Positions 24,598-29,199 of a DNA stretch of 29,199 nucleotides are shown here, piece by piece; within the stretch, counting starts at the first letter, position 1; each line of letters begins with the position of its first letter. Both the position numbers and the translations under genes were made by a program. This DNA comes from Chersky-265 sp035275285 (lineage in GTDB: Bacteria; Fibrobacterota; Fibrobacteria; UBA11236), in the NCBI GenBank assembly GCA_035275285.1, contig DATENA010000040.1, positions 1 through 29,199 of the forward strand, in the 5' to 3' direction. A model generated the notes under the pieces. It did not search any database. It was not told where the DNA came from and worked only from the letters and a program-made list of their open reading frames with translations.

Positions 24598-27500
24598 ATG
24601 ACGAAACGCGCCCGCTTGCTGGTCTACGGATGCCTTTTCCTTTCCGGTTCCACCAGCCTCATCTACGAGCTGCTGTGGACCCGCATCCTGAGCTTCTCCC
24701 TGGGATCCACGTCCATGGCCTTCGCCGCCGTGCTGGCCGTGTTCTTCCTGGGCCTGGCGGGAGGCTCCCTGCTGGGCGGACGCATGGCCCGGCGGCTCCG
24801 GGATCCTTTCCGCGCCTACGGCGTGCTGGAACTGGCCGTGGGCCTGGCCGCGGGCGTCCTGTTCCCGCTGCTCTTCCAGGTGCACCATCTCTTCGCCTTC
24901 GTCAACGCCGGAGGCGGGGAACCTTTGGGCCTGGCCTTCCGCTTCGCCGTGGCCGCCGCGGCCTTGGCGGTTCCCACCCTGGCCATGGGCGCCACCATGC
25001 CCATCCTGCTGGAGCACGTGCGCCGGCAGGGAATGCGGTTCGAGACCGGATTGGGACGGCTTTACGGCGTGAACACCCTGGGCGCGTTCTTCGGCGTGTA
25101 CCTGGCCACCCATTGGTGGATGCCGCGCGCGGGATTGGACAAGACCTATTTCTTCACCGTGGCCCTCAACGTGATCGTCTTCGCCATCGCCTGGCTGGGG
25201 AGCGGCCGGAAGCACGCCCCGGCGCGGATGGCCGGAGGACCGGAAGCCTCGGCGCCAGGCGGCGCGGAAGCGGAGGAGCGCGCCGCGGCGGCGCCGGCGG
25301 CGGATCCGGATGCGTCCCGCTATCGCATCGTCGGCCTGATCCTGTTGGGCGCCACGGGGTTCACCACGCTGGGGTACGAGGTGGTCTGGGGCCGCGTGCT
25401 CTCCATCGCCATGGAAGGCTCCCTTTACGGCATCGGCGCCACCTTGGGTTCCTTCCTGGCCGGCATCGGCCTGGGCGGGCTGGTGTTCGCCTGGGCGGCC
25501 AGGCGCCTCCCCACGCCGGCGCATCTTTTCCGCGCCTATGTCGTCATCGCCCTGGGGATCGTGGCCTATCTGGCCCTGTCCCGCCTGGTGCTGCCCGCCG
25601 AGGCCTACCTGCTGCGGTCCATCACCTGGACCTTGCGCAACACCCTCGGCCTGCACCTGAACTTCCTCACCGCCATCCTGGCGCTCCTGCCCATCACGGC
25701 CGGGTTCGGCTTCCTCTTTCCCGCCGCCGTGGCCATGTACAACCACGGCCTGGGCGACAAGTCCCGCGGGGCCGGGGTCGCCTACGGGCTCAACACCTCC
25801 TGCTCCGTGCTCGGCTCGCTGCTGTCGGCGTCCTACCTGATGAACAAGCTGGGCATCGAAGGCGTGGTGTTCCTCAACGTCCTGCTCCTGCTCCTTTCCC
25901 TGGCCGTGACGGTGCTGATCGCCGAAGCCTCCCCGCGCGCCCGCGCAGGATGGATCATGACCGTGCTGGGCGCGCTGGCCCTGGCCGCGGGCGGATGGCC
26001 GGAGATCGACGCCAAGACCGTGCTCATCAACGCCTACGACGGCAAGCCTCCTTCCCTGTCCGGCCTGTTCCAGAACCTGGCCGTCAACTTCAAGGCCCAG
26101 GAAGGCCTCAGAGCCTACAAGGACGGCGTGGGATCCACGGTGACCGTGACCCTGACGGGAAGGACCTTCGTCGTCCAGAGCAATGGGTTGATCCAATCGG
26201 GACGGAGCATGGATCCGCCCCATTACAATATGGAAAGCTCCCTGGTGGGGTTGTTGCCCGCCATCCACAAACCGGACGCCCGCAATGCCCTGGTGATCGG
26301 CCTGGGCGCCGGCATCACCACCGGGGTCCTGCGCAAGGCCGCCATCCCACGGGTGGAAGTCATCGAACTCGAGCCGTCCATGGCCGCCATCTGCCGGAGC
26401 ATCTATCCTCCCGGCAAAAGCCCCCTGGACGATTCCGGCGTCACGCTCCGCCTGGACGATGCGCGCAACTTCCTGGTCCGCAATCTCTACGGCAAGCAAC
26501 CCGTCCATTGGGACATCATCGCCTCCCAGCCCGCCCATCCCTGGGTCAGCGGCGCTGCGGACCTGTTCACGGAGGATATGTTCCGCCTGGTCTACCGCAA
26601 CCTGGACACCAACGGGATATTCTGCCAGTGGTTCATGCCGGGAGGCCTGGACGAAGAAGCCTTCGCGTCCATCCGCAACGCCTTCGGCCGGGTGTTCCCG
26701 CACGCCGTCCTCTACCGGACCATGGGCACGGCGATCGGATTCTACTTCATCGGCTCCAAGGGGTCCGCCCGGATAGACCTTCCCGCGGTGGAAAGGCTCT
26801 TCCAGCTTCCCGGCCTCAAGCCCTTGCTGGTCCTCAATGAACATTCCCGTCCGGTGGACGTGCTCCGTTACGCCGTCACGGACCAAGTGTCGGGGAGCGA
26901 TTTGGAGCTTCCCGGTCCCGTCAACCGCGATGCGAACGCCTATATCGAAACCCGCATGCCCTTGCTGCCCAAGGACCGGATGGTGCGGCTGAGCCAATTC
27001 AAGGGATCCCTGTTCACCGGCCTTTTGCCCGGGAACTTCTCCGCGGCCGGCCCGCGCGAATCCCTGTTCGTGCTCCAGGCCATCGACGCCCTTTCCGGCA
27101 ACCTGGCCGCGGAGAAGTTCCCGGAAGGGGACTCGGTGCGCCTGGGCCGCCTGGCCTTGTTCGCCCGCAACACCCCGCCCCCTTTCAGCGACTATTACCG
27201 CTTGCACCTGTCCCTGGCCACCGGCGCCTTGAAGCCGGACTCCCTGCAGGCGCTGGCGGAGCGCTCCCCCTCCCGCATGGTCGGGTATCAATTGCGTTAC
27301 CTCCTGCTCCGCAAGTGGCCTACCTTCGCGGGACCGGAAGCCCCCGGGGCCGACGTCGATTCCCTGCCCCCGGATTTCCGCCTCAGGCTCCGCTCCCAAT
27401 GGGTGCTCTCGGACGCGGAGACGGGCCGTTTCGCCGCCGCCGAGGCCGTTGCGGCCAGCGGCCCGGTGGATTCCTCCATGCTCCACGCCGCCCGCCTGCT

Positions 27501-27963
27501 GCATGCCTTCGCGGCCAGGGACGCGCGCCTGCTGACCCTGGGGGACCGGGACTTCCGGGCCCTGTACGCGCGCTGCCTCACGGAGTGGAACCTCAAGACC
27601 GGATACCTGACCGCCTTGCAATGGTATTGCGGGGCCACCGGGCGGGAGGACCGCGCCAAGGCCATCCAGGGGACCCTGGCCGCCCAGTCCGGCCAGGAGC
27701 TGGACCGGCTGATGGCCAAGGCCCTATTATATAAGGGAGAGAAGAACTACGCGGAGGCCATCCGCGTCTATTCCCAAGTCGTCTCCATAAACCCCACTTT
27801 CTTCAACGCCTACCTGGGATTGGCCGAAAGCTACGGCGGACTGGGAATGCGCGCCGAATTCGCGGGCCTGCTGCAGAAAGCCGGGGAAATTTTCCCCGTG
27901 GGCGACGTGTACACGTTCCGCCTGCAGGAAGTCTTCGATTTGGGCGGGCGCAACGTCAAATAG
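24598..27963 (+). CDS. MFS/spermidine synthase-like fusion protein with C-terminal TPR
   Basis: A 1121-residue membrane protein. Residues about 5-470 contain a dozen or so membrane helices (STSLIYELLWTRILSFSLG, FGFLFPAAVAMYNHGLGD) of the type seen in polyamine-synthase fusion proteins. Residues about 540-720 form a SAM-dependent spermidine-synthase-like domain: GLGAGITTG at about 567-575, VEVIELEPSM, then HPWVSGAADLFTEDMF. The catalytic Asp of true spermidine synthases is absent: the block reads IIASQPAHPW. From about 730 a helical region follows, and the end (KNYAEAIRVYSQVV, FNAYLGLAESYGGLG) is TPR-like. The substrate is unknown. It is cotranscribed with the upstream TPR-like gene. Confidence 0.88.
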   Translation: MTKRARLLVYGCLFLSGSTSLIYELLWTRILSFSLGSTSMAFAAVLAVFFLGLAGGSLLGGRMARRLRDPFRAYGVLELAVGLAAGVLFPLLFQVHHLFAFVNAGGGEPLGLAFRFAVAAAALAVPTLAMGATMPILLEHVRRQGMRFETGLGRLYGVNTLGAFFGVYLATHWWMPRAGLDKTYFFTVALNVIVFAIAWLGSGRKHAPARMAGGPEASAPGGAEAEERAAAAPAADPDASRYRIVGLILLGATGFTTLGYEVVWGRVLSIAMEGSLYGIGATLGSFLAGIGLGGLVFAWAARRLPTPAHLFRAYVVIALGIVAYLALSRLVLPAEAYLLRSITWTLRNTLGLHLNFLTAILALLPITAGFGFLFPAAVAMYNHGLGDKSRGAGVAYGLNTSCSVLGSLLSASYLMNKLGIEGVVFLNVLLLLLSLAVTVLIAEASPRARAGWIMTVLGALALAAGGWPEIDAKTVLINAYDGKPPSLSGLFQNLAVNFKAQEGLRAYKDGVGSTVTVTLTGRTFVVQSNGLIQSGRSMDPPHYNMESSLVGLLPAIHKPDARNALVIGLGAGITTGVLRKAAIPRVEVIELEPSMAAICRSIYPPGKSPLDDSGVTLRLDDARNFLVRNLYGKQPVHWDIIASQPAHPWVSGAADLFTEDMFRLVYRNLDTNGIFCQWFMPGGLDEEAFASIRNAFGRVFPHAVLYRTMGTAIGFYFIGSKGSARIDLPAVERLFQLPGLKPLLVLNEHSRPVDVLRYAVTDQVSGSDLELPGPVNRDANAYIETRMPLLPKDRMVRLSQFKGSLFTGLLPGNFSAAGPRESLFVLQAIDALSGNLAAEKFPEGDSVRLGRLALFARNTPPPFSDYYRLHLSLATGALKPDSLQALAERSPSRMVGYQLRYLLLRKWPTFAGPEAPGADVDSLPPDFRLRLRSQWVLSDAETGRFAAAEAVAASGPVDSSMLHAARLLHAFAARDARLLTLGDRDFRALYARCLTEWNLKTGYLTALQWYCGATGREDRAKAIQGTLAAQSGQELDRLMAKALLYKGEKNYAEAIRVYSQVVSINPTFFNAYLGLAESYGGLGMRAEFAGLLQKAGEIFPVGDVYTFRLQEVFDLGGRNVK

Positions 27964-28104
27964 CCCCCGATCCCAAACAAACGATTTGCAAATTACGGGC
28001 GGGTTTCGCATTCTGCAAAAGGCACGCACCCGGGCGCTTTACCCTCTTCCGACCTCTTCCCCGCAATCCGCGGGATTTCCGCATCTCGTGCAATCCCAAC
28101 GCAT

Positions 28105-28119
28105 TGGTACGCCTCTTGC
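28105..28119 (+). promoter_or_regulatory. Sigma-54 (-24/-12) promoter of pilin genes
   Basis: TGGTAC-GCCTC-TTGC keeps the invariant GG and GC with exactly ten bases between them, and T before GG. It matches the TGGCAC-N5-TTGC consensus at all but one base. Transcription should start near 28131, about 64 bases before the pilin ATG. PilA promoters of many bacteria are sigma-54-dependent and activated by PilR. Confidence 0.8.
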
Positions 28120-28194
28120 GCTTGCCTGCGTCCAGGGAAAAGCGTAAGATAGAGGCGAATTGGGCTTTTCGACAATTTGAACAAGGAGAATACA

Positions 28195-28611
28195 ATGAAG
28201 ATGCAAAAAGGTTTCACCCTCATCGAACTCATGGTCGTCATCGTGATCATCGGCATCCTGTCGGCGCTTGCGGTGCCCAAGATGTTCGGCACCAGCGCCA
28301 AGGCCAAGGCCGCGGAAGCCCCGGGCGTCATCGCCCATTGGGAAACGCTGCAGAGCGCCTATGCCCAGGAATCCAGCCAGGCCGGCACCTTCGCCAGCAT
28401 CGGCTTCACGGACCCGACCGGCACCTCCATGTGGTTCGGCTATGCCGACGGCGGAGCCGGAGCCACCTCGAGCATCGTCGCCACCACGCTCGTCGCGTTC
28501 GGCGATTGCGCCGCGGGCGACACGTTCGAATCGAATTTCGATGCCGCCGCCGACAACGCCGTCCATGCTTCCATGGGCAATTGCGCGGCTTCCTACGCCC
28601 TGAATTTCTAA
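28195..28611 (+). CDS. Type IV pilin / type II pseudopilin-like protein 1
   Basis: A 138-residue prepilin. The leader MKMQKG is cut after Gly6 by prepilin peptidase, giving FTLIELMVVIVIIGILSALA with the conserved Glu5 of mature pilins. A hydrophobic helix and KMFGTSAKAKAAEAPG follow. The C-terminal part has two Cys (GDCAAGDTF and GNCAASYALNF) that could form the disulfide-bonded loop. A ribosome site AAGGAGAA is 5-10 bases before the ATG. The first ~50 mature residues are nearly identical to pilin 2, while the rest differs. Likely a major or minor pilus subunit in the inner membrane before assembly. The assembly genes are not in this window. Confidence 0.92.
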   Translation: MKMQKGFTLIELMVVIVIIGILSALAVPKMFGTSAKAKAAEAPGVIAHWETLQSAYAQESSQAGTFASIGFTDPTGTSMWFGYADGGAGATSSIVATTLVAFGDCAAGDTFESNFDAAADNAVHASMGNCAASYALNF

Positions 28612-28692
28612 TTGTCTCGATTAAAAAAACAGCCGGTCATTACTATATAAAGGAAAGAGAAAATGAACATTCGTAACCAGGAGAAGGGGATT

Positions 28693-29115
28693 ATGCAGAA
28701 GGGTTTTACACTTATCGAGTTGATGGTCGTTATCGTCATCATCGGCATCTTGTCGGCTTTGGCCATTCCCAAGATGTTCGGTGTGTCCGCCAAAGCCAAG
28801 GCCGCCGAGGCCCCCGGCGTGATCGCCAACTGGGAAACGCTGCAAAGCGCCTACTCCCAGGAAACCGGCGCGTCCGGTCTTCCCGCCGCCATCGGATGGC
28901 AGCAGCCCGGCATGATCACCTCCGCGACGGTGAGCGCCACCATGTGGTTCACCTACACCGCCACCGCGACCACCCTGACGGGCGCCGTGAACACCCCCGG
29001 CTTCGGTTCCTGCGCAACCGGTGACACCTATGTCACCACCTATGCGCCCACCACCGATACCAACACGCATATGTCGACCGGCACCTGCGCCACCTCCTAC
29101 ACCCCCAACTTCTAA
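28693..29115 (+). CDS. Type IV pilin / type II pseudopilin-like protein 2
   Basis: A 140-residue prepilin with leader MQKG and mature start FTLIELMVVIVIIGILSALA. The conserved block KMFGVSAKAKAAEAPGVIAN matches pilin 1 closely; the C-terminal half is different (Thr-rich, TATATTLTGAVN) but keeps two Cys (GSCATGDTY and GTCATSYTPNF). AGGAG lies nine bases before ATG 28693. An in-frame ATG at 28663 with AGGA upstream would give a leader of 14 residues and cannot be excluded. It is 81 bases after pilin 1, with no terminator between, so both are probably read from the sigma-54 promoter. It may form mixed or alternative filaments with pilin 1. Confidence 0.92.
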   Translation: MQKGFTLIELMVVIVIIGILSALAIPKMFGVSAKAKAAEAPGVIANWETLQSAYSQETGASGLPAAIGWQQPGMITSATVSATMWFTYTATATTLTGAVNTPGFGSCATGDTYVTTYAPTTDTNTHMSTGTCATSYTPNF

Positions 29116-29142
29116 TCGGGTCGGTGTTGTCTTGACATCCCG

Positions 29143-29171
29143 GACCCGGCTCGCGCCGGGTCTTTTTTTTT
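29143..29171 (+). terminator. Intrinsic terminator after pilin 2
   Basis: GACCCGGC (29143-29150), loop TCGC and GCCGGGTC (29155-29162) form an 8-bp GC stem, followed by a run of nine T. It ends the pilin operon 28 bases after the stop. Confidence 0.93.
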
Positions 29172-29199
29172 GCCGGTAGGTCGAAGCTGGAAAATCCAT

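Noticed and set aside
24520..27621. 1033-codon open frame on the minus strand opposite the MFS/spermidine-synthase-like gene
   Set aside because: Low-complexity Gln/Gly/Glu/His-rich translation, no domain, fully antisense to a gene with clear motifs.
29132..29137. TTGACA as a -35 promoter box after pilin 2
   Set aside because: No -10 box follows at a usable distance; the sequence there is the GC stem of a terminator.

Overview
The window looks like chromosomal DNA of a high-GC Gram-negative bacterium. It encodes lipoproteins, outer-membrane beta-barrel and OmpA-type proteins, type IV pilins and a sigma-54 activator. Two genes belong to the TIGR02147 family, which was defined as a paralogous family in Fibrobacter succinogenes, so a member or relative of the Fibrobacterota is the best guess. 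This is inference from gene families, not a sequence match.

Layout. (1) 1-2116: the end of a sensor histidine kinase and its NtrC-type sigma-54 response regulator. (2) About 2200-9400: an accessory stretch of visibly lower GC. It opens with an orphan XRE antitoxin beside the wreck of its RelE/HigB-type toxin, followed by an apparent RHS-like remnant and a small exported protein. Then come two copies of a two-gene module (TIGR02147 regulator followed by a TSVxTGNP exported protein), pointing at each other and flanking a secreted subtilisin-like protease that has Glu where the catalytic Asp is expected. (3) 9541-14180: a CheY-like regulator, a Tyr-rich lipoprotein coupled to a PorV/FadL-like outer-membrane protein, and an S9 prolyl-oligopeptidase-family peptidase carrying an in-frame 18-bp repeat. 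(4) 14368-17968: sdhC-sdhA-sdhB, a B-type succinate dehydrogenase/fumarate reductase. Its leader can form two alternative hairpins, and a G-rich inverted repeat lies between sdhA and sdhB; a strong terminator ends the operon. (5) 18159-21472: a hybrid sensor kinase, then a convergent lipoprotein-OmpA pair. (6) 21650-27963: tRNA-Leu(CAG), a SEC-C motif protein, a membrane-anchored SUMF1-like protein, and a TPR-like protein followed by a large MFS/spermidine-synthase-like fusion protein. (7) 28105-29171: a sigma-54 promoter, two tandem type IV pilins and a strong terminator.

Functionally, most of the window is housekeeping respiration, signalling and envelope biology. The sigma-54 activator at the left and the sigma-54 pilin promoter at the right may or may not be linked. 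The least explained part is the duplicated TIGR02147/exported-protein module around the Glu-subtilase, which I regard as the main candidate for an undescribed system. All starts, promoters and hairpins were read by eye; no search or folding program was run.
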